A stretch of 64,000 nucleotides of DNA from Craterilacuibacter sp. RT1T (GTDB taxonomy: Bacteria > Pseudomonadota > Gammaproteobacteria > Burkholderiales > Chromobacteriaceae): assembly GCF_023502145.1 (NCBI RefSeq), contig NZ_JAMFLI010000001.1:186001-250000 (forward strand). The letters are read 5' to 3'. The notes below the pieces were generated by a model that saw nothing but the letters and a program-made list of their open reading frames with translations, had not been told where the DNA came from and did not search any database. A program made the position numbers and the translations under genes. Positions 49,520 to 57,073 of the stretch are shown one piece after another. The number at the start of each line of letters is the position of its first letter. Position 1 is the stretch's first letter.

Positions 49520-50373
49520 CGTTCATCCTTTGTATCAAATAGCCCGATAACGCCTTCCAGGCCGACATGATTGATGGCGATATCGGCTTGTGCCCGCACC
49601 ACGGGTTTGGCATCAAAAGCGATACCGATGCCGGCCTCACCCAGCATCAGCAAATCATTGGCACCATCGCCAATGGCAATGACCTGCTCTGGCCGCAAGC
49701 CCAAGGCGGTGCGTTTTTCCATCAATAAACTGCGTTTGGCTGCCGCATCGACAATCTCGCCCTTGATGCGGCCGGTTAAACGGCCATCGCTAATTTCAAG
49801 CTCATTGGCGTAGGCATAGTCCAGCCCCAGTTCCGCCTTGAGCCGTTCGGTAAAAAAGGTAAAGCCACCGGAAACCAGCATAAAGCGCACATCATGTGTT
49901 TTGCAGGCGGCGAGCAGGGTGCGGGCCCCCCGGGTCAGTTTAAGGCGCTCATGGTAGACGCGCATAAGCGCAGCCTCTTCCAGACCCTCAAGCAAGGCCA
50001 CGCGCTCGGTCAGTGACTGGGCAAAATCCATTTCGCCGCGCATCGAGCGCTCGGTGATGGCGGCGACCTGCGGCTTCAGACCCTGCATATCGGCAATTTC
50101 ATCTATGCACTCTATGGTGATCAGCGTCGAGTCCATGTCCGACACCAATAAGCCGAAGTCGGAAAAGTGCTGGCCATCCTGCATGAGTGCAATGTCGACA
50201 GCCAGTGTCTGTGCCGCCGCCATCAGCGCGCTGCGCGCTGCGGGGGAGGCGGGTGACAGACGGGCGCGGGATGCGGACAGGCGCGCTATGTGCTGGGCCC
50301 CGGCAAGGCCGGCTAGCTGTTGCAAGGCTTGATCGTTTAGTTGAGGAGCCTGGACGATAAGGTGGTAGGACAT
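49516..50373 (-). CDS. serB: Phosphoserine phosphatase
   Basis: HAD-family enzyme of 285 residues completing serine synthesis. The nucleophile motif is DMDST at 79-83, followed by LVSGGFTFFTERLK and IGDGANDLLMLGEAGIGIAF. The N-terminal 70 residues form the ACT-like domain of long SerB proteins. The ATG at 50373 is preferred to an in-frame GTG at 50382. Confidence 0.95.
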   Translation of the reverse strand: MSYHLIVQAPQLNDQALQQLAGLAGAQHIARLSASRARLSPASPAARSALMAAAQTLAVDIALMQDGQHFSDFGLLVSDMDSTLITIECIDEIADMQGLKPQVAAITERSMRGEMDFAQSLTERVALLEGLEEAALMRVYHERLKLTRGARTLLAACKTHDVRFMLVSGGFTFFTERLKAELGLDYAYANELEISDGRLTGRIKGEIVDAAAKRSLLMEKRTALGLRPEQVIAIGDGANDLLMLGEAGIGIAFDAKPVVRAQADIAINHVGLEGVIGLFDTKDER

Positions 50374-50457
50374 GGTGCTCACACGAGTAGGTTTGTGTGC
50401 AGATTATGCCATGTGTAAATCGGGAGCAGGGTAAGGCATGCGTGAAAACAGCAGGAA

Positions 50458-50487
50458 GCGGCATGGGGCGAGAAGGCGCCATGCCGC
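50458..50487. repeat. Hairpin upstream of serB, next to the 140-bp element
   Basis: GCGGCATGG (50458-50466) and CCATGCCGC (50479-50487) form a perfect 9-bp stem with a 12-base loop. It lies just downstream of the DJ-1 gene and its 140-bp element and may act as that transcript's terminator, though no U run follows. Confidence 0.45.
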
Positions 50488-50500
50488 GTTATCCGGCTTA

Positions 50501-50640
50501 GAACCTGTTCACGATCTGCTGCGCATCGGCGATACGGCGTTAAAAACAGCTTCGAAATGCTCATGTACCACCTGTACATTCCGCTTTCTCAGCCGTTTTC
50601 GCCTTGTCTCGCCCTCGCTCGCGAGATTGTGAATACGCTC
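50501..50640. mobile_element. 140-bp MITE-like element, copy 1
   Basis: Begins GAACCTGTTCACGATCT and ends in a diverged inverted copy (reverse complement GAGCGTATTCACAATCT). The interior is an imperfect palindrome, so the whole unit folds into one long hairpin. It is flanked by TTA (50498-50500) and TCA (50641-50643); the latter is the stop codon (TGA) of the minus-strand DJ-1 gene. It has no coding capacity and differs from copy 2 at six positions by eye. Confidence 0.85.
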
Positions 50641-51324
50641 TCAGGCGTGAAGCTGATCCAGCAGTTTCTTGGCGACGGCTTCGGAGGAGGCCGGGTTCTG
50701 ACCGGTGATGAGCAGGCCGTCCTGCTGGGTAAAGACACCCCAGTCAGCGCCCTTGGCGTAGAGTGCGCCCTCATTGATCAGCGCATCTTCCAAGAGGAAG
50801 GGCACGATGTGGGTGAGGCCGACGGCTTCTTCTTCGCCATTGGTAAAGCCGGTCACATGACGCCCGGCGACGAGGGGGGTGCCATCGCTTTTCTTGGCAT
50901 GTAGCAGTACGGCCGGTGCATGGCAGACGGCGGCAATCGGTTTGCCCTGACGGTCAAAGGATTGCAGCAGCAAGATGGAGGCTTCGTTATTGGTCAGATC
51001 CCATAAGGGGCCATGACCGCCCGGATAGAACACGGCATCGAAGTCGGCCGCCTCGATTTCCTTGAGGGTGAGGGTATGCGCCAGTTTGTCCTGCAGCACG
51101 GTGTCGGCATTGAAGCGCACCGTGGCCGGGGTCTGGAATTCGGGCAGGGCGCTTTTCGGATCTATCGGCGGCTGCAGCCCCAAGGGGGAGGCCAGCGTCA
51201 CCTCGACGCCGGCATCGTGCAGCAGATAATAGGGCGCGGCAAACTCTTCAATCCAGAAGCCGGTGCGATGGCCGGTGTCACCCAGCTTGTCGTGGCTGGT
51301 CAGAACAAACAGAACGCGTTTCAT
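50641..51324 (-). CDS. DJ-1/PfpI family protein (class I glutamine amidotransferase-like)
   Basis: Protein of 227 residues. The nucleophile C134 lies in AAVCHAPAVLL, with a WIEEFAAPYY glutamate near 26-27 and PGGHGPLWDL. Relatives act as glyoxalase III, deglycase or stress chaperones; the exact reaction is not settled by sequence. The ATG at 51324 has AAGGAG upstream. The stop codon is formed at the edge of repeat copy 1. Confidence 0.87.
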   Translation of the reverse strand: MKRVLFVLTSHDKLGDTGHRTGFWIEEFAAPYYLLHDAGVEVTLASPLGLQPPIDPKSALPEFQTPATVRFNADTVLQDKLAHTLTLKEIEAADFDAVFYPGGHGPLWDLTNNEASILLLQSFDRQGKPIAAVCHAPAVLLHAKKSDGTPLVAGRHVTGFTNGEEEAVGLTHIVPFLLEDALINEGALYAKGADWGVFTQQDGLLITGQNPASSEAVAKKLLDQLHA

Positions 51325-51397
51325 CGTGCTCTCCTTCAAAGTGGGGGGCGTGTCAGCTTGCGTGCACGGTGTGACGCATTGATGACACGGTTGCTTA

Positions 51398-51537
51398 GAA
51401 CCTGTTCACGATCTGCTGTACATCGGCGATACGGCGTTAAAAACAGCTTCGAAATGCTCATATACCACCTGTACATTCCGCTTTCTCAGCCGTTTTCGCC
51501 TTGTCTCGCCCTTGCTCGCGAGATCGTGAACACGCTC
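51398..51537. mobile_element. 140-bp MITE-like element, copy 2
   Basis: Same length and orientation as copy 1. Ends are GAACCTGTTCACGATCT and, inverted, GAGCGTGTTCACGATCT (15 of 17 match). It is flanked on both sides by TTA (51395-51397 and 51538-51540), a clean three-base TNA duplication; the right TTA is the TAA stop codon of the minus-strand OYE gene. No open reading frame. A transposase in trans would be required. Confidence 0.88.
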
Positions 51538-52632
51538 TTACAACGCAGGGTAGTCGGTATAGCCTTCGGCGCCACCACCGTAGAGCGTCGCCGGGTTCAG
51601 CGCATTCAGTTCGGCGCCAGCTTGCAGGCGTGCCGGCAGATCCGGGTTGGCGATAAAGCTGCGGCCAAAGGCGGCGGCATCGATATAGCCTTTCTCCAGC
51701 AAGGCTTCGGCCTTGTCTGCAGTGTAGCCACCGGCACCGATAATGCATCCTGCGTAGTGCGCGCGTAGCGTCTGGCGGAAGCTGTCCTGATAGGCCGGGC
51801 CGCCGGCCCAGTCCGGTTCGGAGATATGCAGGTAGGCGAGCTTGCGTTTGGCCAGTTCGTCCGCCAGATAAATCGCCATTTCTTCCTGATCGACATCGGA
51901 TAGGCCATTGAATACCCCGAGCGGCGAGATGCGGATGCCAACGCGATCGGCAGACCATTCGGCGACGACGGCATCAACCACTTCCAGCAGGAGGCGGGCG
52001 CGGTTGGCAACACTGCCGCCATAGGCGTCGGTGCGGGTGTTGGCTTCAGGCGACAGAAACTGGTTGAGCAGATAGCCGTGGGCGCCATGGATTTCGACCA
52101 GATCGAAGTCGGCGCGGCGCGCATTGTCGGTGGCGCGGCGGTAGTCTTCCAGTAGGTCTTCTATTTCGGCGGTTTCCATGGCACGCGGGGTGGAGCAGGG
52201 CGCGCGTACCAGCTCTCCATTTTCATTGCGGATATTGGTATTGCTTTGAGCGGTGATGGCCGAAGGCGCCAGCGGTGCTTCACCGCCAGGCTGTACGCTG
52301 ACGTGGGAAATCCGGCCGGTGTGCCATAGCTGGATGGCCATCAGGCCGCCTGCGGCATGCACCGCCTGATTGATGTCGCACCAAGCGGCAACCTGCGCTT
52401 CGCTATAAATGCCGGGCGCGCCGGCATAGCCTTTGGCGGTGGGCGAAATATGGGTGCCTTCGTTGATAATCAGGCCGGCACTGGCGCGCTGCACATAATA
52501 GTCGCGTGCCAGTGACGTTGGCAGATCGCCCGGCTCGGTGTTACGCAAGCGAGTCAAGGGGGCCATCAAAACGCGGTTTTTCAGGGTGACGGCACCCATA
52601 GTCAGCGGGGTGAACAGTTTGTCGAGTTGCAT
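51538..52632 (-). CDS. Alkene reductase, Old Yellow Enzyme family (NemA-like)
   Basis: FMN flavoprotein of 364 residues that reduces activated C=C bonds such as enals or N-ethylmaleimide with NAD(P)[37 protein letters not shown] and [16 protein letters not shown] are the family signatures. AAGGAAA precedes the ATG. A copy of the TetR operator lies 15 bp upstream of the start, so it is probably repressed by the neighbouring regulator and induced by electrophiles. Confidence 0.92.
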   Translation of the reverse strand: MQLDKLFTPLTMGAVTLKNRVLMAPLTRLRNTEPGDLPTSLARDYYVQRASAGLIINEGTHISPTAKGYAGAPGIYSEAQVAAWCDINQAVHAAGGLMAIQLWHTGRISHVSVQPGGEAPLAPSAITAQSNTNIRNENGELVRAPCSTPRAMETAEIEDLLEDYRRATDNARRADFDLVEIHGAHGYLLNQFLSPEANTRTDAYGGSVANRARLLLEVVDAVVAEWSADRVGIRISPLGVFNGLSDVDQEEMAIYLADELAKRKLAYLHISEPDWAGGPAYQDSFRQTLRAHYAGCIIGAGGYTADKAEALLEKGYIDAAAFGRSFIANPDLPARLQAGAELNALNPATLYGGGAEGYTDYPAL

Positions 52633-52646
52633 GCTTTTTTCCTTGA

Positions 52647-52663
52647 TTAGACCGGTCGGCTAG
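52647..52663. promoter_or_regulatory. Operator upstream of the OYE gene
   Basis: TTAGACCGGTCGGCTAG matches the palindrome in front of the TetR gene (TTAGACCGGTCGTCTAA) at 15 of 17 positions. Position just upstream of the ribosome site fits repression. Confidence 0.75.
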
Positions 52664-52722
52664 TTGCTATGTGTGCCAGTACATCGAAAAATGGCTGGCA
52701 GTTTGGTTTAAGGGGGAATCTC

Positions 52723-53325
52723 TTAGGGTTCAGGCTGCAGGCGGTGTGCTGTTTCGGCTAGCAGGCGGCGTAACGGCGTGCTGTTGCGTGCCACCTTGCT
52801 GAGCAAAGCCATGCCCAGCCAGTTGGCGTAGAGCGATTCGGCCAGTTCTGCCGGCTGGGGGTGAGCGGCCAGAGATCCTTCTGCGATGCCAGCCTGAATG
52901 GCATGAGCCAGACGAGCGATGACCTGATCCATGCCGCGCTTGAGCACTTCACGCATGGGCTCGGACAGATCGGAAACTTCGGCTGACAGCTTGACCGCCA
53001 GGCAGGTATTGCTGTGGTCGTGGCTCTCGGCGCGTTCGACCCAGCGCGCAAAGTAGGCCAGCAGACGTTCGCGCTGGTTGCCGGGGGCGTTCTCGCCAAG
53101 GCCAAGCTGCAATTGATCGTCGTAATCGGTGAAGTAGCGGCTAAGCAGGGCGACGCCGAAGTCTTCTTTCGACTTGAAATAGTGGTAGAACGAGCCCTTG
53201 GGGACGCCGGCTTCGCGCAGCAGTTCGGATAAGCCGAGTGCGGTAAAGCCGCGGTGCTGGATCAGCATCTCGCCGGTATCAAGGATATGGGCCTGTGTGT
53301 CAGGGTAAAGCGGGTGTCTGGACAT
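52723..53325 (-). CDS. TetR family repressor (NemR/AcuR-like)
   Basis: DNA-binding regulator of 200 residues. The helix-turn-helix occupies about 10-55 (ILDTGEMLIQHRGFTALGLSELLREAGVPKGSFYHYFKSKEDF), followed by a ligand domain with a single cysteine in NTCLAVKL, which may sense electrophiles as in NemR. It is transcribed in the same direction as the OYE gene and shares its operator. The ATG at 53325 is preferred to 53334; neither has a ribosome site and a leaderless mRNA is plausible. Confidence 0.88.
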   Translation of the reverse strand: MSRHPLYPDTQAHILDTGEMLIQHRGFTALGLSELLREAGVPKGSFYHYFKSKEDFGVALLSRYFTDYDDQLQLGLGENAPGNQRERLLAYFARWVERAESHDHSNTCLAVKLSAEVSDLSEPMREVLKRGMDQVIARLAHAIQAGIAEGSLAAHPQPAELAESLYANWLGMALLSKVARNSTPLRRLLAETAHRLQPEP

Positions 53326-53330
53326 AAAAC

Positions 53331-53360
53331 GCATCTTATTAGACCGGTCGTCTAATTGCA
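53331..53360 (-). promoter_or_regulatory. TetR gene promoter with operator between -35 and -10
   Basis: On the minus strand TTGCAA and TAAGAT are 17 bases apart, and the palindrome TTAGACCGGTCGTCTAA (53339-53355) fills the spacer. Repressor binding would block the polymerase, so autoregulation is expected. Transcription would start within a few bases of the ATG at 53325. Confidence 0.6.
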
Positions 53361-53376
53361 AGCGCCATAATCAGGC

Positions 53377-53406
53377 GTGACGTATATCGTATGGGCATTC
53401 TACAAT
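53377..53406 (+). promoter_or_regulatory. Probable promoter of the fumarase gene
   Basis: GTGACG (53377-53382) and TACAAT (53401-53406, 5/6) are 18 bases apart, about 77 bp upstream of the fumarase start. The -35 box is weak. Confidence 0.45.
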
Positions 53407-53482
53407 AGCGGCCAATGATGAAACAGGCCGTGCCCTGTTGCTGCGGGGCAACGGTCTGAAGCCCAAACCATGGAGAAACCCG

Positions 53483-55012
53483 ATGCGCCCTATCCGTCAG
53501 GATGATTTTATCCAGAGCATTGCCGACGCTTTCCAGTACATCTCGTATTACCACCCCAAGGACTTTATCGACGCGCTGTACGCCGCCTATCTGGCGGAAG
53601 AAAGCCCGGCCGCCAAAGACGCGATGGCACAGATTCTGGTCAACAGCCGCATGTGCGCCGAGGGCCATCGTCCTATCTGCCAGGATACCGGTATCGCTGT
53701 GGTCTTTCTGAAGGTCGGCATGAATGTGCGCTGGGACGCGACCCTGTCGGTGCAGGAGATGGTGAATGAGGGCGTGCGCCGTGCCTACCTCAACCCGGAC
53801 AATAAACTGCGTGCTTCGGTGCTGCTTGACCCGGCGGGTAAGCGCAGCAACAGCAAGGATAATACCCCGGCCGTGGTGCACTACGAGATTGTCGAGGGCG
53901 ATCACGTTGAGGTGATCTGCGCAGCTAAGGGCGGCGGCTCGGAGAACAAGTCCAAGTTCGTGGCACTGAATCCGTCCGACTCGCTGGTTGACTGGGTGCT
54001 CAAGACCATTCCGACCATGGGGGCCGGCTGGTGTCCGCCGGGCATCCTCGGCATCGGTATCGGCGGCACACCGGAAAAATCCATGCTGCTGGCCAAGGAA
54101 AGCCTGATGGGGCCGGTGGACATCCATCTGGTCAAGGAAAAAGCCGCCCGTGGCGAGATGCTGACCCGGGTAGAAGAGCTGCGTCTGGAGCTGCTGGAAA
54201 AAATCAATGCGCTGGGTATCGGCGCACAGGGCTTGGGCGGCTTGACCACGGTGCTGGATGTGAAAATCATGGATTACCCAACCCATGCCGCCTCCTTGCC
54301 GGTAGCGATGATCCCCAACTGCGCCGCCACGCGCCATGTGCATTTCCATCTCGATGGCAGCGGTCCTGCCGTGCTGGAAGCGCCCAAACTGGAAGACTGG
54401 CCGGATATTCCGTATGACAACGCCGCTGGCCGCCGCGTCAATCTGGATACCGTCACCCGCGAGGAAGTGGCCAGCTGGAAGCCGGGTGAAGTGCTGCTTT
54501 TGAACGGCAAGATGCTGACCGGCCGCGATGCCGCGCATAAGCGCATCGTCGATATGCTGAACAAGGGCGAGAGACTGCCGGTGGATCTGGCTGGCCGCTT
54601 TATTTATTACGTGGGCCCGGTTGATCCGGTCGGTGACGAAGTCGTTGGCCCGGCCGGCCCGACGACCGCGACCCGTATGGACAAGTTTACCGAGCAGGTG
54701 CTGGCTGAAACCGGCCTCTTGGGCATGATAGGCAAGGCCGAGCGCGGCCCGGCAGCGATAGAGGCGATCAAGAAGCATCAGTCGGTGTATCTGATGGCGG
54801 TGGGCGGTTCGGCCTATCTGGTGTCCAAGGCGATCAAGGCTTCGCATGTGGTCGGCTTTGCCGATCTGGGCATGGAGGCGATTTACGAGTTCGAGGTGAA
54901 AGACATGCCGGTGACAGTGGCCGTCGATAGCCAGGGCACGTCGGTGCACGCAACCGGCCCGGCAGAGTGGCGCGTCAAGATCGGCAACAAGATTCCGCTC
55001 AAGACGGCCTGA
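53483..55012 (+). CDS. Fumarate hydratase, class I (Fe-S)
   Basis: TCA-cycle enzyme of 509 residues with a 4Fe-4S cluster. CQDTGIAVVFLKVGMN, KGGGSENKSKF and the C-terminal half (GPTTATRMDKFTEQVLAETGLLGMIGKAERG) are class I signatures of the single-chain FumA/FumB type. It is sensitive to oxidation and depends on the isc operon downstream. Start at the ATG at 53483 (MRPIRQDDF), preceded by GGAGAAA. Confidence 0.94.
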   Translation: MRPIRQDDFIQSIADAFQYISYYHPKDFIDALYAAYLAEESPAAKDAMAQILVNSRMCAEGHRPICQDTGIAVVFLKVGMNVRWDATLSVQEMVNEGVRRAYLNPDNKLRASVLLDPAGKRSNSKDNTPAVVHYEIVEGDHVEVICAAKGGGSENKSKFVALNPSDSLVDWVLKTIPTMGAGWCPPGILGIGIGGTPEKSMLLAKESLMGPVDIHLVKEKAARGEMLTRVEELRLELLEKINALGIGAQGLGGLTTVLDVKIMDYPTHAASLPVAMIPNCAATRHVHFHLDGSGPAVLEAPKLEDWPDIPYDNAAGRRVNLDTVTREEVASWKPGEVLLLNGKMLTGRDAAHKRIVDMLNKGERLPVDLAGRFIYYVGPVDPVGDEVVGPAGPTTATRMDKFTEQVLAETGLLGMIGKAERGPAAIEAIKKHQSVYLMAVGGSAYLVSKAIKASHVVGFADLGMEAIYEFEVKDMPVTVAVDSQGTSVHATGPAEWRVKIGNKIPLKTA

Positions 55013-55027
55013 TCTAAGGGTGAAATA

Positions 55028-55057
55028 GAAAAAGCCGGAATGCGTTCCGGCTTTTTT
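55028..55057. terminator. Bidirectional terminator between fumarase and udk
   Basis: AAAAAGCCGGAA and TTCCGGCTTTTT form a 12-bp perfect stem with a four-base loop. A and T runs on the two sides let it serve both convergent genes. Confidence 0.93.
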
Positions 55058-55084
55058 GCGTAGTGTCCTGCCCAAGGCAGACCC

Positions 55085-55699
55085 TTACTTCAGCAGATTG
55101 CCCACCCGTGCGGTAATCAGGTCGACGGCCGGGTCGTTGACGCCATGCGGCAGAATGACGTCGGCGAAGCGTTTGGTCGGTTCGACAAACTGGTTGTGCA
55201 TCGGGCGTACCGTGCCCAGATATTGTTCGATCACGCTGGCCATGGTGCGGCCACGCTCGGCAATATCGCGCTCCAGGCGGCGGATAAAACGTACATCGCC
55301 GTCGGTGTCGACAAAGATCTTCAGCGACATCAGGTCGCGTAGCGCCTGATCGTACAGGGCAAAAATACCTTCGATTACGATGACCGGCGCGCTGACCACG
55401 GTCTCGGTCTGCGGGGCACGGGTATGGTTGGCAAAATCGTAGATCGGCATCTCGATGGGGACGCCGTTTTTCAGCGCATCGATGTGTTCGATCAATAGCG
55501 GCCAGTCAAAGGCGTGCGGATGGTCGTAGTTGGTGTGCAGACGCTGTTCCATCGTCAGATGGCTCTGGTCGCGATAGTAGTTGTCCTGAATGATGACGGC
55601 TGCCTTGTCGCTGCCTATGGTTTCAACGACTTTGCGGGTGACGGTGGTCTTGCCGCTACCGCTGCCACCGGCCACGCCGATGATAAAGGGTGTACTCAT
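55085..55699 (-). CDS. udk: Uridine kinase
   Basis: Pyrimidine salvage kinase of 204 residues. P-loop GVAGGSGSGKTT at about 8-19, then IIQDNYYRDQSHL, NYDHPHAFDW and FVDTDGDVRFIRRLERDIAERGR. Start at 55699. It is followed on the minus strand by the terminator shared with fumarase. Confidence 0.95.
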   Translation of the reverse strand: MSTPFIIGVAGGSGSGKTTVTRKVVETIGSDKAAVIIQDNYYRDQSHLTMEQRLHTNYDHPHAFDWPLLIEHIDALKNGVPIEMPIYDFANHTRAPQTETVVSAPVIVIEGIFALYDQALRDLMSLKIFVDTDGDVRFIRRLERDIAERGRTMASVIEQYLGTVRPMHNQFVEPTKRFADVILPHGVNDPAVDLITARVGNLLK

Positions 55700-55771
55700 A
55701 ATGCTGCTCCCGAATAAGCGCGACAGTTTAGCAAACTCTAATGAATGGCGCGCCGTCCCCTGGCGGAAAAA

Positions 55772-56410
55772 TCAACTATCCTTGCCATCCTGCTCGGCCC
55801 TGGCTTCGGCGATCCATTGCTGCATGGCCGGTAGCGCCCGGATATGGTCGGCGTAAGCCTGAGCCAGCGGAGGCAGACTTACACCATAGCTGGCAAAGCG
55901 CAGCGCTACCGGCGCATACATCGCGTCGGCGATGGTGAAGCCGCCAAACAGGAAGGGACCGCCATCCTGATGGTCATGGCGCAGCGATTGCCAGATTTCA
56001 CTGATACGCTTTATATCGGCCTGGGTGGCCTCATCAAAGCTCAGGCCACTATATTGCGCGACCACATTCAGCGGCAGGTTCTGGCGTAGCGCGCTAAAGC
56101 CCGAATGCATCTCGGCGGCAATGGCACGCGCGGTGGCGCGGTCGGCGGCTTCGCGCGGCCAGAGGCCGGCAGCAGGAAAACACTCGGCCAGATACTCGCA
56201 AATAGCCAGCGAATCCCAGATGCACAACTGGTGGTCGAGCAGTGCCGGCACCTTGCCGCTGGGGCTGAACTTCAGGATGTGCGCGTGTGTGTCCGGCTGG
56301 TACAGGCGCAACGGAATTTCTTCGAACGGTTCGGCCAGCATTTTGAGAACCAGCCACGGACGCAGTGACCAGGAGGAGAAATTCTTGTCGGCGATAACCA
56401 GTCTGAACAT
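55772..56410 (-). CDS. Glutathione S-transferase family protein
   Basis: Protein of 212 residues with the thioredoxin-like N-terminal domain (FRLVIADKNFSSWSLRPWLVLK) and SGKVPALLDHQLCIWDSLAICEYLAE, where the S of DS binds glutathione, then the all-helical domain. The SxWSLR catalytic region suggests the serine-type (YfcF/zeta-like) group. Start at the ATG at 56410 with AGGAG upstream. Substrate unknown. Confidence 0.88.
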   Translation of the reverse strand: MFRLVIADKNFSSWSLRPWLVLKMLAEPFEEIPLRLYQPDTHAHILKFSPSGKVPALLDHQLCIWDSLAICEYLAECFPAAGLWPREAADRATARAIAAEMHSGFSALRQNLPLNVVAQYSGLSFDEATQADIKRISEIWQSLRHDHQDGGPFLFGGFTIADAMYAPVALRFASYGVSLPPLAQAYADHIRALPAMQQWIAEARAEQDGKDS

Positions 56411-56447
56411 GGCGGAGGCTCCTGTGGGCAAATAATGCATTCTAGAT

Positions 56448-56477
56448 GAAAAAACACCCCGTGCAGAACGGGGTGTC
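56448..56477 (-). terminator. Terminator of the isc operon
   Basis: ACACCCCGT and ACGGGGTGT form a 9-bp stem; on the minus strand TTTTTT follows. It lies 26 bp after the iscX stop and ends the iscRSUA-hscBA-fdx-iscX transcript. Confidence 0.9.
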
Positions 56478-56502
56478 AATCAAAATTCGCTTGCTGCCGG
56501 CC

Positions 56503-56697
56503 TTACTCGGCCTCGTCTATCCAGGCTTGCTGAATCGCTTCCAGTACTTTTTCGCCGCCACGGCTGTGGTCGTCGTCAAAGTCGGGCAGGGCGACCACCC
56601 AGTTGTGCAAGTCAGTAAAGCGCAGGGCTTTCGGATCGACATCGGGATGGGTGTCGTACAGCTCGGCAGCGATGTCGTGAATGTCAGACCATTTCAT
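56503..56697 (-). CDS. iscX: Fe-S assembly protein IscX
   Basis: Small acidic protein of 64 residues: MKWSDIHDIAAELYDTHPDVDPKALRFTDLH and LPDFDDD match the IscX family. It binds IscS and iron and tunes cluster assembly. Last gene of the isc operon, 22 bp after fdx. Confidence 0.96.
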   Translation of the reverse strand: MKWSDIHDIAAELYDTHPDVDPKALRFTDLHNWVVALPDFDDDHSRGGEKVLEAIQQAWIDEAE

Positions 56698-56719
56698 GGC
56701 GCTCTCCAGTGTCGTAGGC

Positions 56720-57061
56720 TCAGTGGTGTTCGCGGGCGTGGTTGATGGTGTAGCGCGGGATCTCGACCACCAGATCCTGTCCGTCGACCAGTGCCTGGCA
56801 GGACAGGCGCGACTGCGCTTCCAGCCCCCAGGCCTTGTCCAGCATGTCTTCTTCCAGCTCGTCGGCTTCGTTCAGCGATTCGCCGCCTTCGCGCACGATG
56901 ACATGGCAGGTGGTGCAGGCACATGATTTTTCACAGGCGTGCTCGATCTCGATATCGTGGGCCAACAGGGCATCGCAGATGCTGGTGCCGTTGGCGACAT
57001 CGTCCAGTACGGCGCCATCCGGGCACAGGTCGGCGTTGGGGAGCACGATAATACGGGGCAT
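56720..57061 (-). CDS. fdx: 2Fe-2S ferredoxin of the ISC system
   Basis: Adrenodoxin-type ferredoxin of 113 residues. Cluster ligands C43, C49, C52 and C88 follow the C-x5-C-x2-C spacing. It gives electrons to cluster assembly on IscU. The gene lies 12 bp past hscA. Confidence 0.96.
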   Translation of the reverse strand: MPRIIVLPNADLCPDGAVLDDVANGTSICDALLAHDIEIEHACEKSCACTTCHVIVREGGESLNEADELEEDMLDKAWGLEAQSRLSCQALVDGQDLVVEIPRYTINHAREHH

Positions 57062-57073
57062 GACAGTCAGTCC

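Noticed and set aside
50501-51537. Identification of the 140-bp repeats as Neisseria Correia elements
   Set aside because: Correia elements have TATAG-type ends with TA duplication; these have GAACCTGTTCAC-type ends with TNA flanks.
53339-55075. 578-codon open frame antisense to fumarase
   Set aside because: Product is His/Arg-rich low-quality sequence and the opposite strand encodes a complete class I fumarase.
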